In this document: piece after piece, positions 1 through 8,029 of the stretch
How positions within the stretch are numbered: position 1 is the first letter of the stretch
How the letters are laid out: every line of letters begins with the position of its first letter
From: Halomonas colorata
GTDB lineage: Bacteria > Pseudomonadota > Gammaproteobacteria > Pseudomonadales > Halomonadaceae
DNA length: 60,548 bases
Reading direction: 5' to 3'
Assembly (NCBI RefSeq): GCF_014897985.1
Contig: NZ_JABUZA010000028.1
Span: 1-60,548 of the forward strand
Position numbers and translations under genes: made by a program
Notes under the pieces: generated by a model
Seen by the model: the letters and a program-made list of their open reading frames with translations, nothing else
Told to the model about the DNA's origin: nothing
Database searches by the model: none

Positions 1-552
1 AACAGCCGGCTGCTCAAGGAAGTGGACGTCCCCATGATGCTGGTGCGCAAGACCCAATGGCAGGTGGGAGGGAAAGTAGCGGGGACGTTCCGCTTCCAGT
101 ATCAAGCCCGCTCCTGGAAATACCCACGCTGGGTGGTGGCCCGCCTAGAAGAAGGTGAGTTAGGCTCTAATCCCCGGTTTATCATCAGCTCTCGTTACGA
201 TGACGGCTTCAAGCTTTACTACGAGCAGTACTGTGCCCGGGGTGACATGGAGAACCGGATCAAGGATCAACAACTGAGCCTGTTTGCTGACCGGACCTCC
301 AGCACGCACTGGTGGGCCAATCAGTGGCGGCTGATCTTGTCGGGCTTCGCTTATACGCTGTTCGAGCGCTTACGCACTTACCTGAAGAAGACGCCTTTCG
401 CGCGCATGAGCCCAAGCAACCTGAGGCTCAAACTCATCAAAGTGGGCGCAGTCATCATCCGCAATACGCGCCGAATCCGGGTGTTGATGAGTGACAGCTA
501 CCCCTATAAAGCGCAACTATCCGATCTCGTCAGGCGGTTGGTGCCGAACTGA
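1..552 (+). CDS. IS1380-family transposase, C-terminal part
   Basis: This is the last 183 codons of a DDE transposase. The frame is open from base 1, so the N-terminus lies outside the window. The stretch YEQYCARGDMENRIKDQQ (residues about 76-93 of the visible part) matches the region around the catalytic glutamate of IS1380-type transposases. It is followed by a tryptophan-rich segment (HWWANQWRL) and a basic C-terminus, also usual for the family. The enzyme would cut and join the ends of its own element, one of which is visible at 701-718. The C-terminus is intact and the stop at 550-552 sits about 150 bases before the terminal repeat. Nothing shows whether the missing part is functional. 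Confidence 0.8.
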   Translation, partial: NSRLLKEVDVPMMLVRKTQWQVGGKVAGTFRFQYQARSWKYPRWVVARLEEGELGSNPRFIISSRYDDGFKLYYEQYCARGDMENRIKDQQLSLFADRTSSTHWWANQWRLILSGFAYTLFERLRTYLKKTPFARMSPSNLRLKLIKVGAVIIRNTRRIRVLMSDSYPYKAQLSDLVRRLVPN

Positions 553-700
553 ATGCTCGGGCTCCCCCGGCCCGACGCAATGGGGGAAAGGGGGAAGTGT
601 GTCTTAACGACGGAAAGTGGTTAAAAAGTAGGCAATTTAAGATGTACCAATAGGTTTTTAATAGCATGGCGGCCTGGGTGCGGTACTTGCTGAGGTGCTA

Positions 701-718
701 TGAGAAATCCGGGTTAGG
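701..718 (-). repeat. IS1380 right terminal inverted repeat
   Basis: The minus strand reads CCTAACCCGGATTTCTCA. It differs at one base from the first 18 bases of the left-end copy at 60472-60490. It lies 149 bases past the transposase stop and is followed directly by vgrG-like sequence. Confidence 0.7.
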
Positions 719-808
719 AACGGTATAAGTTTCGCCGCCATTGATGACATGCATTTCATGGCGGTGGACGAGGTGGGTTTCGTCGCGGTCGATGTCGGTG
801 GTGCGGCC
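719..808 (-). pseudogene. vgrG fragment (needle-region repeats)
   Basis: The minus-strand translation from 808 includes RTTDIDRDETHLVHRHE and then ETYTV. It corresponds almost residue for residue to the repetitive beta-helix segment of the intact VgrG encoded at 8030-10237 (there DRTTDIDRDETHLVHRHE). No start or stop codon belongs to it. The fragment ends exactly at the IS1380 terminal repeat, so the insertion sequence interrupts it. Upstream homology stops near 808 in unrelated AT-rich DNA. It is a relic of a second vgrG copy, probably the same one whose middle part survives at 1475-1820. Confidence 0.75.
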
Positions 809-1118
809 ATTACCTCTTGTCCATAAAGAGGCCATATTCTGACTCAGCTCAGGAGGTAAATTCCACACTCAGTGACTAAGGACCGTTTCTAATGAAGAAT
901 CTCCCTTCGTTTAGCTCACGAATCATTCTACTTTTGAGCACCCTGTTTTTTTAGAATTAACATACAGCCAGGCAGGCTACCAAATCATCTAGCATGGGAT
1001 ACTGTACACTCTAAATACAAAAAGTAATGGTGGTTGTTATCTGTGTATTTCTGGGCTTTTTTTCAAATTTTGATTGCAAGGCATAATACCAAATTAAGCA
1101 CTCTACTAATCATAAAAC
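809..1118. other. AT-rich gap without a recognisable gene
   Basis: This 310-base stretch between the vgrG fragment and the small immunity-like gene has no convincing reading frame on either strand. Base composition is markedly more AT-rich than the flanking vgrG pieces. I saw no terminator hairpin, tRNA or inverted repeat. It is probably non-coding debris left by recombination at the 3' end of the island. Confidence 0.5.
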
Positions 1119-1457
1119 TCACTCTAGGGTAGCTAGCATATTAACGCAAACTCCTTTTGTTAAAGCTCCTTCTATCTTGGAGTTTGCTAAATAGTGAATT
1201 ACACTGTCAATTTCCATATGATTATTTTCCTCAAAATCAATATCTTCTCGGCATTCTATGACGTTTGCCCATTTTTCAAGACTTTCAGGATCAAGTTCAT
1301 CGATTAAGAATCTTTTCAACACTGATCTAATATGTGAAGCAGTAAGAACGATAGGTTCGCCATCATAATCCCAACTATAACTTTTTAGGATATTAGACAA
1401 TTCATCAACCGGCTCGCTAAACTCAATAAGTTTTTTCAGAACATCAAATCTTTCCAT
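1119..1457 (-). CDS. Small acidic protein, putative immunity protein
   Basis: This is a 112-residue acidic protein I cannot assign to a named family. It starts MERFDVLKKLIEF and carries a central block VLTASHIRSVLKRFLI followed by WANVIECREDIDFEE. ATG 1457 is preferred over the GTG one codon earlier because GAGGTGA sits just upstream. It lies 17 bases downstream of a vgrG-toxin tail fragment (1475-1820) on the same strand. That is the usual place for the immunity gene of a polymorphic toxin. It is AT-rich compared with vgrG, as horizontally moved immunity genes often are. The immunity role is inferred from position, size and charge only; no catalytic motif is seen. Confidence 0.5.
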   Translation of the reverse strand: MERFDVLKKLIEFSEPVDELSNILKSYSWDYDGEPIVLTASHIRSVLKRFLIDELDPESLEKWANVIECREDIDFEENNHMEIDSVIHYLANSKIEGALTKGVCVNMLATLE

Positions 1458-1474
1458 CACTCACCTCATAGCCA

Positions 1475-1820
1475 TTACTGGTATACGCCACAATTAAGCT
1501 TGTCTTTAACATGAATAATATTTCCTGATGGATCATAGTTGAGGGTCAGCAGGTCAAGATCCTTCTGGGCGTGAACCCAGATCTGCTCCTCCCCGGCTTC
1601 ATCTTCGAAGCGCAGCTCATTGAAGCCAGCGGCCTTGTGGCTTTGGGTGCGGATGACCGTGCGGGTCTTGTTGGCCGGCAGTGGGTACGGCGGAATATCC
1701 GAGGCGTGATAGGTGCGCCCGGTGATCAGTGGCTGGTCCGGGTCACTCTTCAAAAAACTAAAATATCATGGCCGATACAGGGCTATGCTGCCGTAACCAC
1801 CTGCTAAGCTCTGGGCCTTA
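1475..1820 (-). pseudogene. vgrG fragment joined to an unrelated C-terminal tail
   Basis: The minus strand encodes a VgrG segment ([20 protein letters not shown] onward to [10 protein letters not shown]) that matches the intact VgrG closely. About 210 bases (1538-1747) align with 8672-8881 at over 90 percent by eye. Upstream, to about 1820, vgrG homology continues but with small deletions that break the frame, so this is a relic. After DLLTLN the VgrG similarity stops and the frame continues as [20 protein letters not shown] to the stop at 1475. YDPSGNI resembles an Rhs repeat core, so this could be the last residues of a toxin that was once attached. The small gene at 1119-1457 follows directly. 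Confidence 0.7.
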
Positions 1821-1915
1821 TGAGTATAAGAGACCTTCTGTGTTCTTGCTGAACCATTTAAATATTATACTCAATTACAGCATGGTTTTATTTAAAATAA
1901 AGATTTCAAGTTAAA

Positions 1916-2395
1916 TTATTCATCATCCTCATAAAGGGCATCTAAAAAACTACTAAAGGTATTAGATACCTTTATGATGCTTTCGGGCAGTATATTGTTA
2001 CTCGGGTTAAAAGGAGACTTATCTTCGAATTCATGATCTTTGTAAAAGATATGCCCATAAGAGTCATCTCGCAACGACAGTAGAAAAAAGTTACCCCCAT
2101 GAGTATTTGCAATAAAAACAAGACCTAATGGAAGGTTATGACCAACCTCTTTCATCTTATAGAGAATATCATTTGCTGGCTTTGCATTCAGCCCATAAAA
2201 CTTTTTCACCTCATCACCTGGCAGATTTAATTTTTCAGCCTCAAAATCAATATAACTTTCTAGCGGCACGCCTCCGTTATATTTTAATAAAAATTTTTTA
2301 TACGCAACAGGCAATTCATATCCCAGCTCATTCTCAGCTCGTTCCAAATCTTCCGGGCCTAGCCTCTTTCCAGTAGCAGTCATATCACTTAGCAT
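1916..2395 (-). CDS. SMI1/KNR4 (SUKH) family immunity protein
   Basis: This is a 159-residue cytoplasmic protein of the SUKH superfamily. Members typically bind and neutralise nuclease or other polymorphic toxins delivered by T6SS, CDI or Rhs systems. The N-terminal core LERAENELGYELPVAYKKFL, then YNGG (about residues 18-43), is the signature helix-loop of the family. A later GLVFIANTHGGNFFLLSL stretch (about 91-108) gives the central strands, and the C-terminus is acidic. Two starts are possible: ATG 2395, or ATG 2383 preceded by AAGTGA. No toxin gene lies immediately upstream, so it is an orphan, apparently part of a bank of immunity genes downstream of vgrG. Family assignment is firm; the toxin partner is unknown. 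Confidence 0.85.
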   Translation of the reverse strand: MLSDMTATGKRLGPEDLERAENELGYELPVAYKKFLLKYNGGVPLESYIDFEAEKLNLPGDEVKKFYGLNAKPANDILYKMKEVGHNLPLGLVFIANTHGGNFFLLSLRDDSYGHIFYKDHEFEDKSPFNPSNNILPESIIKVSNTFSSFLDALYEDDE

Positions 2396-2396
2396 T

Positions 2397-2504
2397 TTAA
2401 ACGCCCATTAACGGTAACAAATGCCACTGGAACTCCTGCACGCGATAGACGAGTCGTTGTTTAAACAATGGCCCTACCTGGAGCTTACTCATCAAACCAC
2501 TCAT
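2397..2504 (-). CDS. Possible 35-residue open frame upstream of the SUKH gene
   Basis: A short frame starting ATG at 2504 encodes MSGLMSKLQVGPLFKQ and continues to MGV with a TAA at 2399-2397, one base before the SUKH ATG. It fills most of the gap between the PoNi pair and the SUKH gene. It may be the chopped C-terminus of a lost effector rather than a gene of its own. No clear ribosome site precedes it. Confidence 0.2.
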   Translation of the reverse strand: MSGLMSKLQVGPLFKQRLVYRVQEFQWHLLPLMGV

Positions 2505-2582
2505 GAGGCCAGGATAAGCGTCATTATAAAAGTAGATACTGTAATAACTCGGCAGGGCGATACGTTGCAGAGAAAAAGAGCA

Positions 2583-3395
2583 TCAGGCAGAAGTACGAGA
2601 GTTCCGATAATACGCAACCAGGTCTGCCGGATAGTTCGGATGATCACGAAAGCTCGTATCATCAATATCATAAAGCGCGACGATCAGAGCGGCTTCGAAG
2701 CACCAGTAGCCGACATAAAAATCCGCCAGTTCGTACTCGTCATCCTCGCTGAGATGGTTATCGTACCAGGCGGCTGGAGCGCAGCGTGGATACCAGTCGT
2801 CTAGGTAGCGCTGCAGGTATTGCGAACGCAAAGACGGCGCCAACTGGGTGATCTCAAGCAGCGGCGCGTGAATATCGGGATAGCACAGTGAATCCGCAAT
2901 AGGCCGCTCAAGGGCTGCGAGCCGAGCCGCCAGCTGATCAAACAGCGCATCTTGCCCCGCATTTCCCGTGACCGCCAGCATCCGTTGACGATATTCGTCA
3001 CTTACGCCCAGGCAAATCGCCAGCGACCACCACCAGAGGTGGTAAAGGTAGGTATCAACGGTGTTGAAGCGAGGGTCGAACTGCTCCAGCGAACGCCGCA
3101 TGACCTGTTGACGTTCCGGCAGCTTCTCGCCGTACTCGGCCAGTTGCTCGCGTCGCCTCAACACATCATCCAGGTAGGGTTGTAAGCTATCCAGCGCGCT
3201 TCCTTGCGAGTAGTGTGCGACCAGGCGATAGAGCGCGCCCTCAAACAGCTGCCAAGCGCTGCGTACCCGGTCGTCCGGCAATCGGTTGACGGGGTCGGTC
3301 GGCTCGCCTTGCAAACCCAGGTCCAGTTCGCTGAGAAGCGCGGTGAAATAGGCCGGTGACTTGCGAGTATCGCGCATCGATATTTCAGCACTCAT
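2583..3395 (-). CDS. PoNi-type (DUF1910/DUF1911) immunity protein, copy 2
   Basis: This 270-residue protein resembles immunity proteins of PoNe DNase effectors, whose Pfam domains are DUF1910 (N-terminal) and DUF1911 (C-terminal). The C-terminal signature GYWCFEAALIVALYDIDD, then FRDHPNYPADLVAYYR (about residues 229-265), is characteristic. The N-terminal half is helical with a WWWSLAICLGV segment near 125. Its ATG overlaps the stop of the preceding paralogue by four bases (ATGA), so the two are co-translated. The sequence is GC-rich, unlike the more AT-rich neighbours. The two copies are clearly diverged, so they may protect against different PoNe toxins. No complete PoNe toxin is present nearby. 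Confidence 0.85.
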   Translation of the reverse strand: MSAEISMRDTRKSPAYFTALLSELDLGLQGEPTDPVNRLPDDRVRSAWQLFEGALYRLVAHYSQGSALDSLQPYLDDVLRRREQLAEYGEKLPERQQVMRRSLEQFDPRFNTVDTYLYHLWWWSLAICLGVSDEYRQRMLAVTGNAGQDALFDQLAARLAALERPIADSLCYPDIHAPLLEITQLAPSLRSQYLQRYLDDWYPRCAPAAWYDNHLSEDDEYELADFYVGYWCFEAALIVALYDIDDTSFRDHPNYPADLVAYYRNSRTSA

Positions 3396-4150
3396 ATCGG
3401 GTCTCCGTGGATCAAGGCAGCAGGATAGAGCGGGTGGTCGCGGAAGGTACTGTCATCGATGTTGAACAGCTTGACGACCAGCGCGGCCTCGAAGCACCAG
3501 TCGCCTGGGTGATTTTTCCATTCTTTCTCACGGATGATAGAGATTCCCCACTTTCTGACGGTATTGGCATAGCCATCAAGAAATTTCTTGATCAATTTAC
3601 CCTGTTGATCAGTGGGCGCATCCAGTGCCTCATAGAGTGGGGCATAGGGCTTGGGGTAGAGCAGATCTGTGGCCACCGCACGCTCACTATCTCCCAGAGC
3701 GATAGCAACTCGGTCAAGCAACGCATCAACTCCGGCGTTATCGATCAGTTCCAGGGCGCGTTTAATATGTGCATCGCCGACTCCCAAACAGACGGCCATG
3801 GTTAACCAGCGGCTGTACTCAATATAAGCCCCATCGCTTAAGCGCTCGTACATCAACCTATTCTCTTGCTTTTCCTCAGGTAATGCATCGCTGTAGTAAA
3901 GTAGCTTTTCGCGCTGCTCAAGTAAATCCGGTAGGTAGTCTTGGATAATGGTCAAATCATCCCCCCGCGAATAACGGGCGACAAGATATTCCATAATACT
4001 CGAAAAAAGCATTGCAGCCCCTATTACCTTCCCCGTCGCCGGAAGAGCATCAGGAGAATCAATTTCGAGCTTGTCTCGAGCGATAGTAGTATCTTTAAAA
4101 GCAATATATTTATCGAGATTATCTCTATCCAGGCTCTTCTCACGTAGCAT
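3392..4150 (-). CDS. PoNi-type (DUF1910/DUF1911) immunity protein, copy 1
   Basis: This 252-residue paralogue of the following gene shares the signature WCFEAALVVKLFNIDD, then FRDHPLYPAALIHGD (about residues 219-250), and the SMAVCLGVGD-like segment near the middle. It is expected to act in the cytoplasm by binding a PoNe-type nuclease toxin. ATG 4150 follows TTAGGGAGA at good spacing. Immediately upstream on the same strand is a short frame (4171-4316) that looks like the last residues of a toxin, then an IS5-type remnant. The cognate effector therefore seems to have been destroyed by transposition. The N-terminal half is more AT-rich than the C-terminal half. Confidence 0.85.
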   Translation of the reverse strand: MLREKSLDRDNLDKYIAFKDTTIARDKLEIDSPDALPATGKVIGAAMLFSSIMEYLVARYSRGDDLTIIQDYLPDLLEQREKLLYYSDALPEEKQENRLMYERLSDGAYIEYSRWLTMAVCLGVGDAHIKRALELIDNAGVDALLDRVAIALGDSERAVATDLLYPKPYAPLYEALDAPTDQQGKLIKKFLDGYANTVRKWGISIIREKEWKNHPGDWCFEAALVVKLFNIDDSTFRDHPLYPAALIHGDPI

Positions 4151-4170
4151 GCGCTTTTCTCCCTAATACT

Positions 4171-4316
4171 TTAAAAACCCGGGGCATCACCTATTACTCT
4201 AGCATTCTCGTCTAGCAATCTTACCCGCGATGAGCCATCGGCTTTGACGCGTATCAAGTATTTATCAACCCTCCCTGCACGCATGGATAGCGTTACGTTG
4301 CCAGCCAAAAAAAAGG
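4171..4316 (-). pseudogene. C-terminal tail of a lost protein, possibly the PoNe toxin
   Basis: The minus-strand frame runs LAGNVTLSMRAGRVDKYLIR, continues VKADGSSRVRLLDENARVIG, and stops at 4171, twenty bases before the PoNi start. It reads like a genuine beta-rich protein end, with no in-frame stops. Its upstream part is replaced by the IS5-type remnant at about 4330. Position directly before a PoNi gene is where the matching effector would end. The toxin assignment is an inference from position; no catalytic residues remain. Confidence 0.4.
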
Positions 4317-4329
4317 GGCCGCTACCGGC

Positions 4330-4780
4330 CCTAGCCCGACAGACCAAGGTTACCCAGGAACCAAGCGGCACTTACTGACAGATCGGCGAGGCGTTCCACT
4401 AGTGGTCCTATCATCAGGTGCCAATATGAATGACATGCCACTGAGTGCTTTGCTGGATCATGTTCATCTGGGGTAGGGCCGATGTGAAAGACCACGCAGC
4501 CGTCCAGATAAGCTCCACGCTGACAAGGCGTATGATCATCGCCGCTGCCGCCGATCATGCCATATACGAAATATTTAACCTCGTGTCGTGCGCCGAGGCA
4601 TTGAAGACAGCCAACGATTTGGGCGCCATCGCGGGATAGTCGAACGCACCTTTGCTTGGTTAAGTAAATTTAGGCACCTGGTCACACGGTATGAGCGCCA
4701 AGTTGACATCCACTATGCTCTTACGCTTCTTAGCCGCTCGCTTATTTGCTATAATGGATGGCAAGGCAGGTTTTGAAACG
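4330..4780 (+). pseudogene. IS5-family transposase remnant
   Basis: The plus strand contains the C-terminal half of an IS5-type transposase broken by stops and a frameshift. The first piece (from about 4349) reads GYPGTKRHLLTDRRGVPLVV and continues through SGANMND to a TAG near 4475. The second piece (from about 4500) reads RPDKLHADKAYDHRRCRRSC and reaches an in-frame stop near 4577. The third gives RRGIEDSQRFGRHRGIVERT, continuing FAWLSKFRHL, and stops at 4776. The VERTFAWL block carries the catalytic glutamate region of the IS427/IS1031-type group. The N-terminal half is missing and no clean terminal repeats were found, so it cannot move on its own. It separates the intact effector module from the older immunity genes. 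Confidence 0.85.
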
Positions 4781-4916
4781 TACTCTTATCCTTGAGCAAT
4801 GGCAAAAAGAGTCCGAAAGGTTTTCTAATGATCCGAACCCTCAATTCGAGGGACCAAACACCTAATTCAGGGGAAAGGTCACTGACAAAGCATTGAACAC
4901 TCTTAAAGCTATGTAG

Positions 4917-5360
4917 CTATTCGTCCTCTTCCTCATCTAATAGATAGGAAAAAAATTCTTTGTAACTCCTCCAGGTGTCCGGCTGATTATTAAAACTTAA
5001 TGAATTAATATTCTTTGCCTCTACTGCATCACACCAGATGACAGCAGGCTGCTCATCAGTGTTTAAAACAATTAAACTCTCAGAGGGTTCAGCTATTACC
5101 ACATAGCAATCCAGTAAGCCGATAGAATGTCTCAATCTTAATGTTTCCTGAACAATATTTGTGGCCTCACTTATATTTGCTATTTCGTGATGACTGATAC
5201 CCCCCAGCAGGCCACCGGAATAAAATGTTGATATTTCTTTAAAATCTTCGGGCAGCCTAATACCTAATTTTTCCTCAATCTCAAAGATTGCAAAATCATT
5301 ACACGGCTCACTCCCGTATATAGCCTCATAACGAGTTCTCAAATTATTTATGTCTGTCAT
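4917..5360 (-). CDS. SMI1/KNR4 (SUKH) immunity protein, partner of the LHH effector
   Basis: This 147-residue SUKH-superfamily protein has the core IEEKLGIRLPEDFKEISTFY, then SGG (about residues 28-50), and an acidic tail DEEEDE. Its ATG at 5360 lies five bases after the effector stop, with GGGAGTAAT as ribosome site overlapping the effector end. The two genes are therefore translationally linked. SUKH proteins are known frequent partners of HNH/EndoVII-type nuclease toxins, which fits the LHH domain at the end of the upstream gene. I infer it blocks that nuclease in the producing cell and its siblings. It is clearly more AT-rich than the effector's N-terminal half but similar to the toxin-coding 3' end, as expected for a swapped toxin-immunity cassette. 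Confidence 0.85.
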   Translation of the reverse strand: MTDINNLRTRYEAIYGSEPCNDFAIFEIEEKLGIRLPEDFKEISTFYSGGLLGGISHHEIANISEATNIVQETLRLRHSIGLLDCYVVIAEPSESLIVLNTDEQPAVIWCDAVEAKNINSLSFNNQPDTWRSYKEFFSYLLDEEEDE

Positions 5361-5365
5361 TAAGA

Positions 5366-6880
5366 TTACTCCCTTCTATTTTTTGAGCGCCACTTCCAAT
5401 ATTCGCGCGTATCAACATCGAATTTTCTGCGATCCGGTTGCAGCGTTGGATGTGGTTTACTTCTACCATATTGGCTATGCAGGATATCTTGCCCAGGTTT
5501 ACCTACACCATGATACCTTGTGCTTGCTTCTACCAATGGCCCTGGAGATTTTTGACCAAGATGGTGAAGCGTCGCAAAATTACCATCAGGTAATTGAGGG
5601 GAAAGCCCTTTTGCAGCAGCCTCAGCATTTGTCTTATCAACAAATCGCTTATCACCTGCTGTTCTAATTTGCCCCCAATCAATATCATTTCTTTGGAATA
5701 CTTCGTAATCGAACTGTGTCCCCTTTGGACGAGATGCACTCCAATCTACTGGTTCATTATTAAAAAACCTTGTATCGCGACTGTGGCTCTCATCACTTTT
5801 TAGTCTAGTAGGTGCCTGCTCTACATGCACCCCATGATCAGGGGTTCTAGGCGGCGTCTCCGGTGTACGCCGAGCCACACTCCCCAGCTCGCCCGCCGTC
5901 TTGGCCGCTCCCGCGCCTTTGCCGCCTATGAGCTCGAATGTTATCGCTGCTGCGCTCATCTCGATGGCACCGAAGAAGCCGTTGCGCTCCTCGGCTTCCT
6001 GCCAGGCTTCCACGCCTGCGTCCCAAATACCGCCCCAAGCATCTCCGGTGCGCTGCAACTCCTCTCCGAGCCGTCCGGCGCGTTCCGCATCGCCGGTGGC
6101 CCAGCCGACGGCGCTATCGGCGATGTCCATCAGGCTAGGCCCGGCCAGTGTACTCAGCCCTTCGTAAGTGTCTTTGGTGCTCTGTACGATCCGTCCGCGG
6201 GCGGCGTCCGTGGAGGCCTCATCGCGGGTGAAAGGCAGTGATTCCCAGGCCGTCTTGGCCGCCGCTTTGGCACCTTCCCATTTGTCGCGGACGACGCGGC
6301 CGCCCTCCTCGCCGGGGTTATAGTCAGGCCCTTCACCGCTCGCTGGCTCGGGCGTACTTTCCACCGTCTTTTGCACGGTGGTGAGATAACCAGCGGCGCC
6401 CCCTACTCCAGAGGCATTACAGTTGATCTGGCAGGGGCTGTCATGGCGAGCTATCGGCAAACCGTTGGCTTTGACGTTGTCCTGCCCACCGGTAATCAAC
6501 ACATGCCCGCTGCCCTGCGAAGTGCCGGAAACCACGTGTTGCCCAGCATCGCCCTGTACGCCCTGAAACAGGTCACCGACGCGATAAAGCTCGCGTCCCG
6601 CCGCGACCACGTTAGGTGAGTAACGCACCGGATTATCCAGCGTGGCCGTGGAATCGAAGCCCACCACGCTGTTGCCCACGCGGCAAAAATCCGGCTCGCT
6701 GCAGGCGGCAAGGTACGTATAATCGGCCAGGCCAACGTGCAGCGTTTGCCCGCTGAGCGGTTCCGTGGGCGGCGGCGGCGGGGGCGCCGACGGCATGTCT
6801 TCGTCATCGGGCGGCGGATACCGATCCGCCACCACGGTCAGGGTTTCCAGTCGTTCCGGTTCGTTGAACTCGTCGCTCAT
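5366..6880 (-). CDS. PAAR-like (DUF4150) T6SS effector with C-terminal LHH nuclease domain
   Basis: This 504-residue modular effector would ride on the VgrG spike. Residues 1-45 are a proline-rich leader (PPPPPPPTEP). Residues about 48-165 match DUF4150 PAAR-like tips: CSEPDFCRVGNSVVGFD, then GHVLITGGQDNVKANGLPIA and a paired-cysteine segment CQINC. A helical linker rich in Ala, Trp and Glu follows (about 185-330). The last 130 residues are the toxin, with TLHHLGQ at 437-443 and QDILH near 467. These are the conserved motifs of the LHH group of HNH/EndoVII nucleases. The toxin-coding 3' third is more AT-rich than the rest. It overlaps the DUF2169 gene by ATGA and is followed by its SUKH immunity gene. 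DNA as target is inferred from the family. Confidence 0.87.
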   Translation of the reverse strand: MSDEFNEPERLETLTVVADRYPPPDDEDMPSAPPPPPPTEPLSGQTLHVGLADYTYLAACSEPDFCRVGNSVVGFDSTATLDNPVRYSPNVVAAGRELYRVGDLFQGVQGDAGQHVVSGTSQGSGHVLITGGQDNVKANGLPIARHDSPCQINCNASGVGGAAGYLTTVQKTVESTPEPASGEGPDYNPGEEGGRVVRDKWEGAKAAAKTAWESLPFTRDEASTDAARGRIVQSTKDTYEGLSTLAGPSLMDIADSAVGWATGDAERAGRLGEELQRTGDAWGGIWDAGVEAWQEAEERNGFFGAIEMSAAAITFELIGGKGAGAAKTAGELGSVARRTPETPPRTPDHGVHVEQAPTRLKSDESHSRDTRFFNNEPVDWSASRPKGTQFDYEVFQRNDIDWGQIRTAGDKRFVDKTNAEAAAKGLSPQLPDGNFATLHHLGQKSPGPLVEASTRYHGVGKPGQDILHSQYGRSKPHPTLQPDRRKFDVDTREYWKWRSKNRRE

Positions 6881-8028
6881 GCCCGCCTCCTGGTGCGAAG
6901 CGCAGAAGCGGCAACGATCATTCGCCGTACGGGATCATCGGTGGGAAAGAGCGCGCGCCACGTCAGGGTTAGCTCGCGCTCATCGAGATCAATACTGATG
7001 GTGTCCAGTGCCAACGTGGTGACGGTGCGCTTGCCGCTAGGCTGCTCGGCCAACGCCTGAATATTGAGGCCAGGCAAGCGGCTCCGGTGGGTATAAAAGC
7101 TGCTCGTCCCTTGGCCGGCGGGCATTAATTGGCTCCCGGCCAGGCAATTGGTCAGAATGATCTCTTCATTGCCCTGCACATACTCCGGCATGATGAGGTC
7201 GGGATGAGCGCTGTTATAGAAGCGAGAATTGAAGTCCTCCGGCCACAGCGGGTAGCGGTGGGCCAGCCACGTCTCATCGAGTGTGCCTTGATGGTCAAGG
7301 CGCGGTTGCCACCAGCGGGCGATGGGCCCGAAGCCGGCCGGTGATGGCCTGTCCAAAGGAGAGGCAATCGGAAAATCAGGATCTTCGAGTTGCGGTGCGG
7401 GGAGCTGTGCGATTGCCTCCAGCTCCTGCTTGAGCGGCCTGGCAATCTCTTTAGGCAAGCGCCGGTAATCGGCCCGTGTGGGCAACCAGCCGCAGCCTGC
7501 CGGGTTATGTGGATAATAGAGCAAAGAATCCGCGCTGGCGGCCGCATCATGCGCTTCTGCCGGGCTAAAGTGCCCGCCGAAGGCGTAGCGGTAGTCCAGA
7601 GGTACTTCATGGACAGGTTCGGGTGGGGTAACCTTCCAGCCACCCATTAGCCGCCACTGAAAATCGCGCGGGCCATATACTCTCAAGTACTTGCTCACTG
7701 CCCCAACCTTGACCCCCACCCGCCAGGTGCTGCTGGGCTGGCCCGTGGGCGCGCGCAAAGTGCCGCTGACGTGAATATCCGTTGTTGGCTTGCCGACGAT
7801 GAGATCGCTGTCGTTGACAACAAAACGCTGTTGACTGCCTTCCGGGCCACCCGCATACGTTTCCTGCCAGCGAATGGGATGCTGGGTAGCGGACAATCCT
7901 AACGGCTCTCGATCTCCTCTAAACCGGAAGGTGCCACGTACGGCCAGTACCTGGTATTCCAGACCGCCCGGCCCGAGCTTGCGATACAGCGCATGCGGAA
8001 ACGGCGTTGGGTTGGTTACATTGGCCAT
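6877..8028 (-). CDS. DUF2169 T6SS accessory protein
   Basis: This 383-residue protein of the DUF2169 family is regularly found between vgrG and PAAR-type effectors. Members are thought to act as adaptors that help load cargo on the spike. The N-terminus MANVTNPTPFPHALYRKLGP and the internal LDYRYAFGGHF (about residues 143-153) are typical. GGW at about 127 and RYPLWPEDF near 249 also match my recollection of the family. Its start lies one base after the vgrG stop, with GGTGGTGA as ribosome site inside the vgrG end. Its own stop overlaps the effector start. The tight spacing vgrG-DUF2169-effector-immunity indicates a single transcription unit. No signal peptide or membrane segment is present. 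Confidence 0.85.
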   Translation of the reverse strand: MANVTNPTPFPHALYRKLGPGGLEYQVLAVRGTFRFRGDREPLGLSATQHPIRWQETYAGGPEGSQQRFVVNDSDLIVGKPTTDIHVSGTLRAPTGQPSSTWRVGVKVGAVSKYLRVYGPRDFQWRLMGGWKVTPPEPVHEVPLDYRYAFGGHFSPAEAHDAAASADSLLYYPHNPAGCGWLPTRADYRRLPKEIARPLKQELEAIAQLPAPQLEDPDFPIASPLDRPSPAGFGPIARWWQPRLDHQGTLDETWLAHRYPLWPEDFNSRFYNSAHPDLIMPEYVQGNEEIILTNCLAGSQLMPAGQGTSSFYTHRSRLPGLNIQALAEQPSGKRTVTTLALDTISIDLDERELTLTWRALFPTDDPVRRMIVAASALRTRRRA

Positions 8029-8029
8029 G

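Larger units (their letters stand above)
1..718 (+). mobile_element. IS1380-family insertion sequence, right part
   Basis: This is the 3' part of an IS1380-type insertion sequence cut by the window start. It holds the transposase C-terminus and a right terminal repeat. TGAGAAATCCGGGTTAGG at 701-718 reads CCTAACCCGGATTTCTCA on the other strand and closely matches CCTAGCCCGGATTTCTCAC at 60472-60490. The same terminal sequence at two places in opposite roles marks it as the element end. Immediately beyond 718 a vgrG reading frame resumes on the minus strand, so the element seems to have landed inside a vgrG copy. The family call rests on the transposase and on CCT-starting ends, which are usual for IS1380. 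Confidence 0.75.

Noticed and set aside
1571..1807. Plus-strand frame over the vgrG relic
   Set aside because: It is antisense to the vgrG-like frame and resembles the antisense frame of the intact vgrG.
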